From assembly GCA_016630955.3 (NCBI GenBank), contig CM049985.1, forward strand, positions 434,001 through 498,000: a stretch of DNA of 64,000 nt, in the 5' to 3' direction. This DNA comes from Didymella arachidicola. Taxonomy: Eukaryota > Ascomycota > Dothideomycetes > Pleosporales > Didymellaceae. Position numbers and translations under genes: made by a program. Of this stretch, positions 1 through 11,005 are shown piece after piece. The first letter of the stretch is position 1. Each line of letters begins with the position of its first letter. The notes beneath the pieces were generated by a model, which saw nothing but the letters and a program-made list of their open reading frames with translations, did no database searches and was not told the DNA's origin.

Positions 1-3000
1 ATCCCTGTCGTGTCTCTCGACGAAGACACGCAGGTTGGCGTCATTGAGCTCAAGACATGCATCCAAGCCATTGCCGCTGCTAGGTATGCTCCCTAGACAT
101 AGTGCTGGAGTTGCTCAGGGCCATACTCACAGCTGCAGCCCGGAACTCACAGCCAAACTCGGCCACGACTATACCGTGTACGCCTACGATTTCTCCGAGT
201 ACGAAACGCCTCTCGTTGGCCAAGGGATGCTGTCGTGGATCCTCGCCTCGGCCTCACCTACTCCCAATGCTCCTGCCGAGGACTCACAGTCGATGGTCAC
301 TGGTCGTGTGTGCAAAAACATTATGGGTCTCTTCTCGAACGGCATCAAGGAAACATTGGAGGTGAAGCTCAAGCTTGTACCCGTACCCGCGTCTTGCCAG
401 AAGGAGTATGTGGAGAACATGGAACGCTATCACAGCTTGAGTCAGATCATGCCTGAAGGCTTCGACTACAGCGCATGGTCAGACTTCCTGAGGGAGAATC
501 CCACCCTCGGTCAGCTGGCACAACCGACGCCGAACACCCCCGCACATCATCCACATCGTTCATCGACCGGTGGCTACGAGCCGTTCCACAAGATGCTTAC
601 GCGGCACAGTCCATCCCAGGAGCCTCCCCGGAACGATTTTCTCTACATGCAGTCGAACAACTCGTCGATGTCACATCAATCCCGCGTCTCCAGTCCTGCA
701 AACAGCGTTGCCTCTTTCCGCCACATTCCCTACAACCCCGAGCCTCGTCCTTCTTCGCGAGGATCCATACGAAGCGAAGTATCGACGTGCACTCAGTATT
801 GTCAGCCTGATCCCAACTACGTCATCGAGATCCAAGACGATGGACCGCCGAAGAAGCGCGCGCGTATCACGCAGGCAACAAGACCACGCAACACTCCTTT
901 GACAGCTCGCAATGATTCTCTGCACAAGACCGCTGCTACTGCATCATCTGTCTGGCTTCACAGACCCATCGCCACCAACGCAGCTTCGAACCTTGCTGAT
1001 GCTGAGCTGCATCCTCGCGCACCGACGCCACGCCCAGGCAATCGAGCCTTTGGTATGAGAGGACCACGGCGGCTGCCGGCTCCTAGTGTATTGCGCCATA
1101 GTTCGATGGATGCAGGACGTCCATACAGATCGCCATACGACACAGGCGCCTTCTCAGATGCCGCTGCAGACTCTTGCGATGACGAGAGAGATGGCAGTCC
1201 CGATGACACTCCCAGAGAAATACCGTCCTCGCCGCCGATAGTATCACGACACACCTCGCCCACGCCCTCAAGCCCACCGCTACCAACTTTTCCCCAATTG
1301 ACGGATTCAGGATTCGTCAGTGATATGACCATGAACAAAGAAGATGACAACGCCGAACAAGAAAGCCCGGTACCGTATGGGAGTGACCTGTTAGCAAGGA
1401 GCACGACAGGAGCAAAACCGAATGACGCAACAAAGCGCCGCAACCAGCTCGCTAGATCTGAGATTGCCCCTTATGACAACTCACACAAGCCCTGGCAAGA
1501 GGTCACTCCAGGTCCATCAGACCTGTTGCCTCAAAGCTATGTGCCTCCTTCTAGGAGCTTCACCCGGGAGCCTTACAAAAAGGTTGCTCAGAGCATCGAG
1601 TCTGAGACCGGCAAACCGAACCCTGTCCGATCAGGCACCTCCAAAGCGAGTGCACCTAGTCTGCCCCGCTCACAGACGCTGCAAGAGCGAGCGCGTCCAC
1701 CTTTCACCGATTCATTTCCATTCCCTCCCATCGAGCAAGCACAAGGGCACGTGAAACCTGGATCGCCCGAATCTACCATGTCCCAAGGCTCACCCGAAAG
1801 TGACACTGGGGCCCAAGTGTACAGTCGCGAAGCTACACCAAATGCCCCGGCAAAGCGCACGAAAACCTCAAAGTCAAGGGGCATGCCCAGATCTCACACC
1901 TGGTCTGGCGCAGGAGAGCCAATGTCAGACGCTCCTACGCCATCTGAGGGTGGTGACATGGAGGCACCACGTAGCGGATCGCATGCCAAGCGGAAAAAGT
2001 ACATCAAGGACAAGCTCGAGAAAGCAGTGGCCACGGGCGGCATGCCTGATCACTGCCATAACTGTGGAGAGATTGAAACACCAACCTGGAGAAGACCATA
2101 CACCCGGATCGAGTACGGTACACCAGAAGGTATCGTCATTTCCCCTACAGGCATCGTGGCTTACGAAATCATCGAGACCGATCCGGAACATGGTGGCGAG
2201 CCAATGTATCGTATTTACAGGAACAAAATTACTCCCGAAGAGAAGGCAGCCAAGCTTTACGAGCCAATGAACCTATGCAACCCATGCGGTCTATGGTTAG
2301 TAAAGAACGCTAAGTCCCGTCCGCAGCACATGTGGGATAAGTCGTTGAAGGGCGCGAAGGCTGCAAAGAACCGGAAGCGTCAGCCGAGCACGCGCAGCAA
2401 GTCGATGATTCAATGCGAAGATACTGCATCAGACGCCATTGTGCCTCCTTCAGACGCTGCGGGTCCAGAGAGTCTCCCAGAAAAGAACATGCCGCCACCT
2501 GCAATTGCACCGCGATTCTCAAGCACCAGCGACCAGAATTTGGGTGAGGATGAGGCACATGCTAGTGTCGAGACTGAGGCAGCGCTGCAGCGTGCTATCC
2601 AGTCCAGTCCAGCAGGCTTTCGAAGGACTACGCATGCGTCTGCGGACCTGGATAACGACTTGACTCCTAGACCTACCCGCCGACTTCTTTTTCCGTCACC
2701 ACGCAAGAATGGCGAGGTCAAGTCACTTGACTTTGGCCAAGCGAATTCACCAACGGCCAGTCAGACAGCTAATGACAAGGAGAAAGTGCCTGAAGGCGCT
2801 CGATGCGAGCGTTGCAAGAGACTCAAAAGGTCCTGTGATCGTCAGCGACCGTGCGGGCGTTGCGTATCGAGTGGTATTGACGCCGACGAGTGCGTACCTG
2901 CTACTATGAATGCGCCGGTCTACAAGAGAGCTCCCACCGTGCCAATTGACCCTGCCTTGCTTGCTGCGCCAACGCAAGAAGAAGCGGCTCCCGCATCTCT

Positions 3001-3937
3001 GTTGCACGCCCAGCAGCTTGTGGGTGCTCAGGGCAAGGAGTCAGCGCTGGTCAGCGTAGACGACGGTGACATTGACAAAGAGAATCGCCCACCTCCTGTC
3101 GCAGACGATGTGCTTGACGATCTGTCATCCCTATTCGAAACCCCGGGCATGCCCAAGACAACTCCCAGGAAGTGCACACCTAGGAGGGACAATATTTTCC
3201 AAGATCTTCTCAAAACGCCTACACCATGTTCCCGTCGTCGCCTGCCATTGACACCACGCCGGAGTGCTGACGGAGCTGAAGAGCCACTGACACCATCACG
3301 TTGCATCTTCACTCCCCGCACCATGCGTCCGGCAACAGCTGCTCCGGAGACGCCGTTCACTAGGCAGCTCAACCAGATGCTGTCTGATGCTGCAAACTCA
3401 TCCCCCTCTCAAGCCATGGACTTCTCGGGGTTCCCTGTATTTGGTACTCCTGGCCATCCTGGAGCGCAGTTCTCAGACATCTTCAACGGTGAGTTTTTGT
3501 CGAGTGACATGCCCGTCTCAAGTTCTCCCGCGAAGGGTGGCATGTTTGGACTGGGATTTGACCTCTACGAAGATCCTCAGACATCGTCCATGGGAATGTG
3601 GAATGACCCGAACATGTTCAGCAATGACGCCGTCATGCTGGACGTCGACAATGATGTCAGGGGTGGCTCAGACATGACCGACGGTAACGAAACAACCACT
3701 ATGCTGAAGATGACTGTCGGCGGCATCACTGTAGACTTTGCTTCAATGATCGAGGAGGTCGTCAACGACGAGAACGCCAATAACCTTGAGCCTCGTTCAA
3801 ACGCTCCCGAAACTCAGCTGCATCCTGAGATGATAAAGTCTCGATCAAACACGAACACACAAACGGGCCCAGCGATCACAAGCCCCGAGGCCACGAGCCA
3901 AGGTCTGGTGCAGACACCTGAAGCTCCCGAGGTATGA
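1..3937 (+). CDS. Ams2/Spt21-like GATA plus Zn2Cys6 transcription regulator, 5' end outside window
   Basis: Model: join(<1..83,139..3937), 1293 visible residues, stop TGA at 3935-3937. The 84-138 intron (GTATGC..CTGCAG) joins the open frame at base 1, which reads IELKTCIQAI, to the downstream frame ASPELTAKLG, restoring a continuous Ams2/Spt21 N-terminal domain; the next visible segment YDFSEYETPLVGQGMLSW belongs to the same domain. A long disordered Ser/Pro region follows. Then comes a GATA-like finger with Cys pairs at about 667/670 (CHNC) and 741/744 (CNPC), and a CX2CX6CX5CX2CX9C cluster at about 917-946. The C-terminal third carries TP-rich segments. S. pombe Ams2 activates histone genes and CENP-A loading; a similar nuclear role is inferred here. 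The pre-window exons are missing, so the true start is unknown. Family assignment is fairly sure; target genes are unknown. Confidence 0.85.
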   Translation, partial: SLSCLSTKTRRLASLSSRHASKPLPLLGMLPRHSAGVAQGHTHSCSPELTAKLGHDYTVYAYDFSEYETPLVGQGMLSWILASASPTPNAPAEDSQSMVTGRVCKNIMGLFSNGIKETLEVKLKLVPVPASCQKEYVENMERYHSLSQIMPEGFDYSAWSDFLRENPTLGQLAQPTPNTPAHHPHRSSTGGYEPFHKMLTRHSPSQEPPRNDFLYMQSNNSSMSHQSRVSSPANSVASFRHIPYNPEPRPSSRGSIRSEVSTCTQYCQPDPNYVIEIQDDGPPKKRARITQATRPRNTPLTARNDSLHKTAATASSVWLHRPIATNAASNLADAELHPRAPTPRPGNRAFGMRGPRRLPAPSVLRHSSMDAGRPYRSPYDTGAFSDAAADSCDDERDGSPDDTPREIPSSPPIVSRHTSPTPSSPPLPTFPQLTDSGFVSDMTMNKEDDNAEQESPVPYGSDLLARSTTGAKPNDATKRRNQLARSEIAPYDNSHKPWQEVTPGPSDLLPQSYVPPSRSFTREPYKKVAQSIESETGKPNPVRSGTSKASAPSLPRSQTLQERARPPFTDSFPFPPIEQAQGHVKPGSPESTMSQGSPESDTGAQVYSREATPNAPAKRTKTSKSRGMPRSHTWSGAGEPMSDAPTPSEGGDMEAPRSGSHAKRKKYIKDKLEKAVATGGMPDHCHNCGEIETPTWRRPYTRIEYGTPEGIVISPTGIVAYEIIETDPEHGGEPMYRIYRNKITPEEKAAKLYEPMNLCNPCGLWLVKNAKSRPQHMWDKSLKGAKAAKNRKRQPSTRSKSMIQCEDTASDAIVPPSDAAGPESLPEKNMPPPAIAPRFSSTSDQNLGEDEAHASVETEAALQRAIQSSPAGFRRTTHASADLDNDLTPRPTRRLLFPSPRKNGEVKSLDFGQANSPTASQTANDKEKVPEGARCERCKRLKRSCDRQRPCGRCVSSGIDADECVPATMNAPVYKRAPTVPIDPALLAAPTQEEAAPASLLHAQQLVGAQGKESALVSVDDGDIDKENRPPPVADDVLDDLSSLFETPGMPKTTPRKCTPRRDNIFQDLLKTPTPCSRRRLPLTPRRSADGAEEPLTPSRCIFTPRTMRPATAAPETPFTRQLNQMLSDAANSSPSQAMDFSGFPVFGTPGHPGAQFSDIFNGEFLSSDMPVSSSPAKGGMFGLGFDLYEDPQTSSMGMWNDPNMFSNDAVMLDVDNDVRGGSDMTDGNETTTMLKMTVGGITVDFASMIEEVVNDENANNLEPRSNAPETQLHPEMIKSRSNTNTQTGPAITSPEATSQGLVQTPEAPEV

Positions 3938-5932
3938 AGACACGAATTGACGGCAGTTGCCGATTTGCACTTTTGGGATTTGGAATCGGCGTTATACAGC
4001 GATCTGCAATTGCATAGCACGGCGCAGTCTGCGGACATGGGACAACGAGGCACGATTTGAAGATATACCAAAGATGCCGCGAAGAGCAGTCATTAGATAG
4101 ACACTGTAGAATTACCACGGCTCCCTCAAGGAGACCATATCAATGAATGACAACATGATCATTTACCATCAAGATTGCGTGAGACGGCCCCTCGAGGTCC
4201 ACCTCTTTCGTCTTGGGTGTGGACAAGCGATCAGCTCTCCAAAAACCTTCCAGTTTCATGATGTATTTACAACCTCACGTTCGTCTCACGTTTACTCCGC
4301 GAAGATCACTTTCGCCGCAAAAGGGATGGGAAAACCTCCGAACCCGTCAAGAAACCACAATGGGTCTCGATACCCCAAAGAGATGAAGCCCAGTTCTGTT
4401 CAGACAGCCCTGCTCAAGGCCCTGAGGATCCCGCTTCGGCAAGCGCTGTGTTGCTTCGTTCGCCATGTCACGGACATCGTTGGGGTCAGAGGGCCGGTGC
4501 CGCCCAAACAAGGTACTCAGGGGACCCAGAATCGTGGGTTCTAGAACAAACATAATCTCCATCCATGCGGCTCGGATGATGTCAGAGCGTTGCGCGCGAC
4601 ACGTTCGGGACTGGGATGGACGCATGAATTCGATATGCGCAAGATGGCGTAGCGTACGAGTAGCGCAAGTACAGTGATCATCTTTGAAATGGGGTATCCT
4701 AACCTGTTAGAGGAAAGATTCTCAGATCTCATGGGCTTTGATTAGCTAGATCTCTGTGGCTGAGGCAGTACGAGACCTAATTGGGCAGGGCTACACTGAG
4801 TGTCAATACTTAATCCCTACTAGCGCATAGGCGTTTTGCCTATACAGGCTAAAGACCTGTTAGATAGGGCTCAGACTAGTGCTGTTACATATCAAAAATA
4901 ACCACTGTAGTCACCAGGATTCGGCGCGGAGCTTGCCTGCTTCGGGAGTAGGGGCCGTTTCCTGTTTCCAGCGCGAGTGCTGCGTCTTGCCGCTGGGCTG
5001 CGAGAGCAGCACGCCAGGGACTTGAAACCCCTTAGCGACGAGCGTGCGTTTTCCTATTCATCACAGCGTGTGTCCGCGCGCACCTTGACCGACCACGTGT
5101 GCAGCTCGAGAAGGAATTTTGCATGAGACTGCTGTCGAGTGCAAGGTATCGCTTGTTCGGCAGTGCGCTACCAGGCTCGGCTTTCATGCGGAACGCATCG
5201 ATACAGTACCTACCACAGTAGATGAACGAGCAACTCGGCCCTACCCTGCGGCGCTCGCTATCCAGGATGACGCCTCATACATCTATCAGATTTTCACCGC
5301 CAGTGCCCGGATCGCACTATACAATGTGGTGTCGCCGCGAGGTTCTTGTGACCGCGACTCACGTGTCCTAGGGCTGCCTGAACGGCGCAGATCATGGAGA
5401 CTTTTAACGCTTCTCCGGCGAAGGATGCACGGCAGCTTGACAGCTGTAGCAAGCTGTAGCGCAGCAGTCAGGCTTTGCTGGCGATTCACTACTACGGACA
5501 AGCCCGCACCGGCCCTAATGATTCGCGATAGGTTGCGAGACCCCATCCTGCGTCAGCATGTTCCCTGAGCGTTCCACAAACCGGGCCCCCTTTCGGCCAG
5601 CCAGCCACGAGTTTCCCCAGGATCTCGGAGGCAAGGGGACAAATGTGGTGCGACAAGGCCCGAGAGACAAGGAACGGTTGTTCCACCAATTCCTTTTCAG
5701 CGCGAGCAATTTCGAGATCCTGGTCTAGAATCCATCGTCTCTGCTGGGTTAACGCTGATTGATGGCAATGCGCTGAATTTGAAAAGCCACCGATCCTCGT
5801 ATGGCGAATTGCCTGGGAAGATTCCTTCCTTTCCCCCTTCTCTTGTGTTTCTGATATTACCATTTGTGCAGCCCACTTCCGCCTCTCGTTCGCACCCTTT
5901 CTTTTCTGCCCTTGCTGGCTTTGGTGTTTCGA
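3938..5932. other. Intergenic, no gene recognised
   Basis: About 2 kb between the Ams2-like gene and the rhodopsin-fold gene. It holds the 3' UTR of the first and the promoter/5' leader of the second. Open frames of up to 149 codons occur on both strands, but none shows a recognisable domain, biased composition or plausible splice structure. A short hairpin lies near 4825-4845. The 150 bases before 5933 are pyrimidine-rich, as is usual upstream of fungal start codons. Confidence 0.5.
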
Positions 5933-7123
5933 ATGTCTGGCGCCCTAGAACAACATGTAAACATGCTTTCGCCGCGGAACCACGACGACGACCACCCACA
6001 TAGTTACGTGAACCCCGAGGTACCTTTGAACCTCGGTTTGTGGTTTCTGTATGCTGGCGCTACGTTCTTCCTTGCGCTGCGCGTATGGATAAAGGTCACT
6101 CGACGACATGGTCTTTGGTGGGATGACTGGATCCTGCTGGTGACCTGGGTATGTTTCGCCATCACTGAGCCGCATAGCAACGACTAATCCTCGTCAAGAT
6201 CATTCTCTCCATCAATAACAGCCTCATCACACTTGAATACGCGACTGGCTATGTCGCTGACAAGTGGGATGATCGGATGCAAATCCTTATCAACATCACC
6301 TCCTGCGGAACCTTGGTAGGGCAGGCCCTGAGCAAAACAGCGTTTGCTGCCACACTGTTGAAGCTCACCAAAGGCTGGCCCCAATGGATTCTCTGGTTCT
6401 GTATTGTCACCATGAACGCCTACATGATTGTAAAGTGCTTCTTCCAGTGGGCGAGGATCACCGACAAGCCTAGCTACAATGTCTGGTATCGGCTCCCCTT
6501 TTTTCTGGACTGGACATTCCGTGAGAACTTCAAGGAAGGCGGCAATGGTGAGAACATCCCAGTGTAAATGAAAAGCTTCACTGACATGACCAGTGTACAA
6601 TATCATCATGGACTTCGTCATGGCCACTTTCCCCTGGCTTATTACCTGGAATCTGGATATGCGCAAAGTTGAGAAGCTCGGACTCTGCCTTACCATGAGC
6701 CTTGGAATGATCGTCGCCATCATCGCCGCGATCCGCACTGGCTGGAAAGAGAACGGCAACCCCAAAGACGAATGGTACTTCTGGCGCAACGCGCACTCGA
6801 ACATCTGGTACTCCTCCGAGATCGTCGGCACCATCATCGTACAATGCATCCCCGTCCTGCGCCCACTCATTCGCGATATCCACACGTCGCTGACGAGCAA
6901 AAAACTCGCTTCCGCCCCAGGCGAGACAAACCGCCGCAGCAAAATGCCCCCAGGCTACATGAATAACAGCAGCCACAACGCCAGAGCGTACTCTGATGCG
7001 AAGGATGGCACTGTCAACGAGGATTTGACACCGGACTCCTGGGATAATCAGGGGATATACACAAAAAAGGATTTCGAATTGACGACTGTTGAGGTCAAAC
7101 GCGATCCGCAGTCGATGGTGTAG
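5933..7123 (+). CDS. Seven-helix integral membrane protein, fungal rhodopsin-fold domain
   Basis: Model: join(5933..6148,6199..6547,6594..7123), 364 residues. Introns are 50 nt (GTATGT, branch GACTAAT, AAG) and 46 nt (GTGAGA..CAG). Seven hydrophobic segments are visible: LGLWFLYAGATFFLALRVW, then WWDDWILLVTW running across intron 1, then around NITSCGTLVGQALSK, ILWFCIVTMNAYMIV, IMDFVMATFPWLITW, LCLTMSLGMIVAIIAAI and VGTIIVQCIPVL. The WWDDW signature after helix 1 and the overall pattern match the large fungal rhodopsin-domain family, which also includes Pth11-like receptors. No CFEM domain precedes it. The hydrophilic tail of about 85 residues is probably cytosolic. A second in-frame ATG lies at 5966. 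Ligand and pathway are unknown; it could be a sensor or an orphan membrane protein. Confidence 0.85.
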
Positions 7124-10100
7124 ATACGCGATTCAATTCATTTGTTTCTCAAACTCTCTTCCAAAAATCGCTGGCGCAGCAGTAGTCGCCAGTTCTTCTG
7201 TAGCTCAACATGTAGCAGCAAGCCATACGACACAAGATGAGACGCGTTTCACGAAAACACAGCATCATCACGAAACCTCAGTACACGACATCTCAACATG
7301 GATGCGCTCTGAATGAAATTCAGCCAGCGACCATGCCAACACACGTGAGTCTGCGAGTCGCCTGACTTGCAACTCGAATGACGCACGCATCCCCCGTGCG
7401 AACGCCGTGCGACCCACGCAAGTTTCATGTATTTGGACATGCACAATGAAAGGTCCGTGTCATGGCTGTGCAATCGCATCGAAAAAGGGTACAAGTACGA
7501 AACGATAAGGTGATATGTGGATCTAACCCATGTCTTGTTCGCGCGGCGCCGCGCTGCAGGAACAGGGAAGCGACAGGGAAGTGACAGAGCCGGGCAGGGA
7601 AGGCTTGACGAGGCGCAGTTCGAAGCGGAAGAGCGAAAGGTTGCAGAAGGAAGTCAACGTAGGGCATCCTTATACAACGAGATCTACGTTCTGGGGAGTC
7701 GTTACACCACCTGGACAAAAAATATCCGACACCTTTGGCCGCTGACCTCATCAAAAGTGTCCGACTTTTTTTGTCTAGGTGGTGGTTATAGGAAGCAGTT
7801 GGTAGACTTTTCGAAGTGCATATAGACGGTCTGGTCGAAACTCAATTCCCACATTCTTTGCCTTGGCTGTGAGATAGTCGATGCGCCGGCTGGTGCTTGA
7901 ACAGCTTATACCACGCGGCTTCTCCGCCAGACGTACTCGCCGACCGTTGCCCCGACGCAGCGTTCCCGTCAGCAAATCTTTGCGGGACTCGTTTTCGCAA
8001 GGCTGCCGGACCAGGAAAAGTCCGCGATCCACTTTGCCGAGCAAACAAGGAGGCAAGTGCGTACGCAGCGTGCGCAGCGTTACAGAAAGATCCATAGTTA
8101 ACAACTTTCTGCAACCCTTCTCCCGCGTCACGCACCATCACACCAAGCACCAGCATTAGCTGGCAACCCAAAGTGGCGCGATAACCGCTATTCAGGACAA
8201 CACTCGAGCCTCGGTATTGTAGAAACGTTGCCCCTATGGTATTCCTGCGACCCAGTCTTCCCAAACTGAATGATGCTACTAGGGCTGTGTTGAGACACTA
8301 CTGGATATTGCTATAGATGAGTGTTGAGTATATGCCGGGTAGGTATAATAGCGGGGAAGTGGACAGGCACAAGGGAAAGTTGGAACGTGGTCAGGGAACG
8401 GAAATGATGGGAGGCGCCGAGGAAACGGAGCCGCGGGCACGACCTGGTCTAGGGAAGTATAGCGCGAGTTTTAAGAACTCGGGTTCAGAGTGAGGTGATG
8501 TTGACTATTGTCACGCCGTTGACGGCGAAGGTGAGAAACTGAGAAATGCGTGCAGCATCAGTGTAACAGTACATGACCGAAGGCAGCAGCCCGCTTGTGA
8601 GGCTTCTGGACAGTCAGCCAGAATAGTTGTATTCGGATTAGTAAGTCGGGAGACGAAAGGGAAGTGATTTGCTGATGTATTGGGACCTTAACTTCTAGTG
8701 AGAGCGTCAGGATGGACCATCTTCAGGCTCCACACCGCGAAGACACCTCTAGAATCTGCAGTAAGTCAGCAACCCCGAGCCTCTAAGCCAGCAGCTGATA
8801 CAACATGTTCTATGACGATAGCTTTGGTGTGTGGCGATGGACTGAACTCCTTGTCGTTCACGACTGGTCTCGAGATCGCCTCATAAAGCTACCAGCCCTA
8901 ACTCGGCTGTCCTCTACAAAATCCATGATGACTTGCAGCACACGACCATCTGCTATACACCGGTAAATCATGCTCCCACAAACTCTGCGCTGTGGACTTG
9001 CAGATAAGAACGTCGTGTTGACCAGTGCTTCCATTCACCAGATCTGGTTCGTATAGCGAACGTTTCTCTGACCTACTGTTACCGACCTCAAGCTTATTAT
9101 GCCGGTCAACCTCTACAACAGCTGACAAAAGTTAGCTCGAGACCCCATAGTCTTAGCGTGAACAGACTCCTTTGGAACAGTATGACTTAGTGTCTTTGGT
9201 GCCACACCAAGGCTCCGGTCCATAATCTCAAACGGTCCACGCGACTTCTGACGTTGGCTTCGCCTGTAAGAGACAAGATGTTTCAGTAAATCCTTCAGGT
9301 ATCTCGATCTGCACAATTCCATCGTCCTCTTTCGTAGATAGTACCATTCCTTCTTTATTGTACATTTTCCTAGCTACCTCAATCGCCAGATGATGGCCGT
9401 CTATGCAAAATGTTTTGTTATTTCGATGCACATCTTAAGGGTCGTGATAGTGAGCACACTTTCGAGCGTTCAGTGTGCAAACTTTTGAGCGTGCATCTCG
9501 AAACTATAATAGAGTGCCCAGCCTTTCGTATTGGTGTGGGTCTTGCGCTTGTCTTAAGAAGGTCCCTCTTGTAGCCAAGTTGGCCAACGTTTCGTCTGAT
9601 CTCATAGCTCTCAGGCTCACTATGAGTCTATGACTGACTGCGAGGGTGACTAACAAGGAAGTGTTCCCCTGGGCCCGTACTGTTTCTGGACTTTGACGAA
9701 AGCTAGTCATCCTTGATTGCACAGATGTGGTAGTGGATTCCGGAGGAAACTACTGTGGCAAGGGTTCGCGGGCCGACCGTTGAGGATTCATTGTGGCATG
9801 ATTGTACTAGGCCTACTATTAACTTCAGCGATACCGCCTGAGTGACCGAGATAGCACCCCGGGCTGTTGTTGAGAGTTAACCTACTCGACCGGTTTCTGT
9901 CCGGACGCCGCCAAGGCGGCTCGGTACATACGCTTGCTGGCTTGGTGTAGAAGTAATCAGAAGACATTGGATCAGGCCCTTTGTTGGGTTTCCTGTTTTA
10001 ATGATATCCTTCACTTGTGGCAGCATTAGATTTACGTAACTGCGAGGCGTTATTGTTGTGCGAGTCGCCATGAGCTGTGTGTGTCCTGGCTTCTCTGCTT

Positions 10101-11005
10101 AAACTTTGAAATACTACGGGTTTGCTCTGGTCCCGATGCGTTGCATCTGGATTCTAAAACCACGTCAGTTCTTCTAATTGTCCATCTGCCAAACGGTCAA
10201 TAAACACACCTCTTTCTTTGCGGATCTCTCTTATAACTTCAGCAAGCCTTTGAAGCTCCTCTATTGTCAAGACGCACAAGGCAATCTCATGACCCATCCG
10301 CTCCTTGAATTGATCCTTTGCTCTCTAGATGTCTCGGCATTTGCGAGCGTACGTTTACTGGACGTCAACTCGCTCCGGGAGGGATACCCTTGCCTTTCAT
10401 GTCGTCCTTGCGCGGAGTAAGCCCTTCACGAGTAGTATAGGTTTTCAAAAGTTTGCCATGCGGAGATGGTACTCTTCTCGTGAGTAAATCACTGCGGGAA
10501 ATACACCCAGACGAAGATACTATGCATCGTCGACATGAGATTGTGGGGTAGACCGCGGTTAGTGGTACATCACGTTTCACTCTTGCGGGCGATTGCGACA
10601 GATTGTCTTTTAAAAGCTGCTCCTTAGTTTTCACAATTTGAGGGTAGTAGTAGTAGTTGATTTGCTGACATCGTTAGTCGCTGCCACCGTGTAGCGCCAG
10701 AAGAGCTATGACAATACGTTGATCGATCTTCAGCTGTGGCTTGAGACCAATCAGATGGTAGTGAATTGAGAGTCGTCTGTCCACCTGTCTTCCTTTCTGA
10801 TAGGAGCGAGTTGCGCCCACGAAGCTCCACGGCTTGGTTGCTTCCTTCGTTGATTGGGTCCAGCACCACGTTTTGGTCTTCAGCTTTTTCGCTGTTACTC
10901 TTTCTTGACCACCGGCTGATCAGTAGAGGGTTCTAGGGCGACCTTTATACGCCACATTTGTCTGATCATTCTGTTGAACCAGCCCCCAATCGACTTACAC
11001 ACTGG
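7124..11005. other. Gene-poor zone with decayed coding-like fragments
   Basis: Nearly 4 kb with no intact gene. Several short minus-strand frames have protein-like composition and lie in a loose series (10869-10624, 10634-10365, 10071-9877, 9722-9504, 9431-9228, 9322-9113, 9128-8898), broken by stops and frame changes. They could be an eroded gene continuing downstream of the C2H2 relic at 11006-12720, but no domain is recognisable. A fold-back repeat sits at 7705-7784 and is listed separately. Between 7790 and 8700 nothing is visible. Confidence 0.4.
7705..7784. repeat. Fold-back inverted repeat, possible solo MITE
   Basis: Two arms of 28 bases, 7705-7732 and 7757-7784, are inverted copies with four or five mismatches around a 24-base loop. 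The outer ends begin CACCACCT and end AGGTGGTG; the inner part contains GACAAAAAA. The size and perfect-edge hairpin suggest a miniature element made of little more than the terminal repeats of a DNA transposon. A target duplication cannot be fixed with certainty. It is not a bacterial-type terminator in this genome. Confidence 0.55.

Noticed and set aside
84..118. Shorter 35-nt intron in the first gene ending at 118
   Set aside because: Too short and puts the downstream frame out of phase; the 84-138 intron restores the conserved ASPEL junction.
4143..4544. 133-codon plus-strand frame downstream of the Ams2-like gene
   Set aside because: No domain, no coherent composition, overlapped by equally long minus frames; probably UTR or intergenic.
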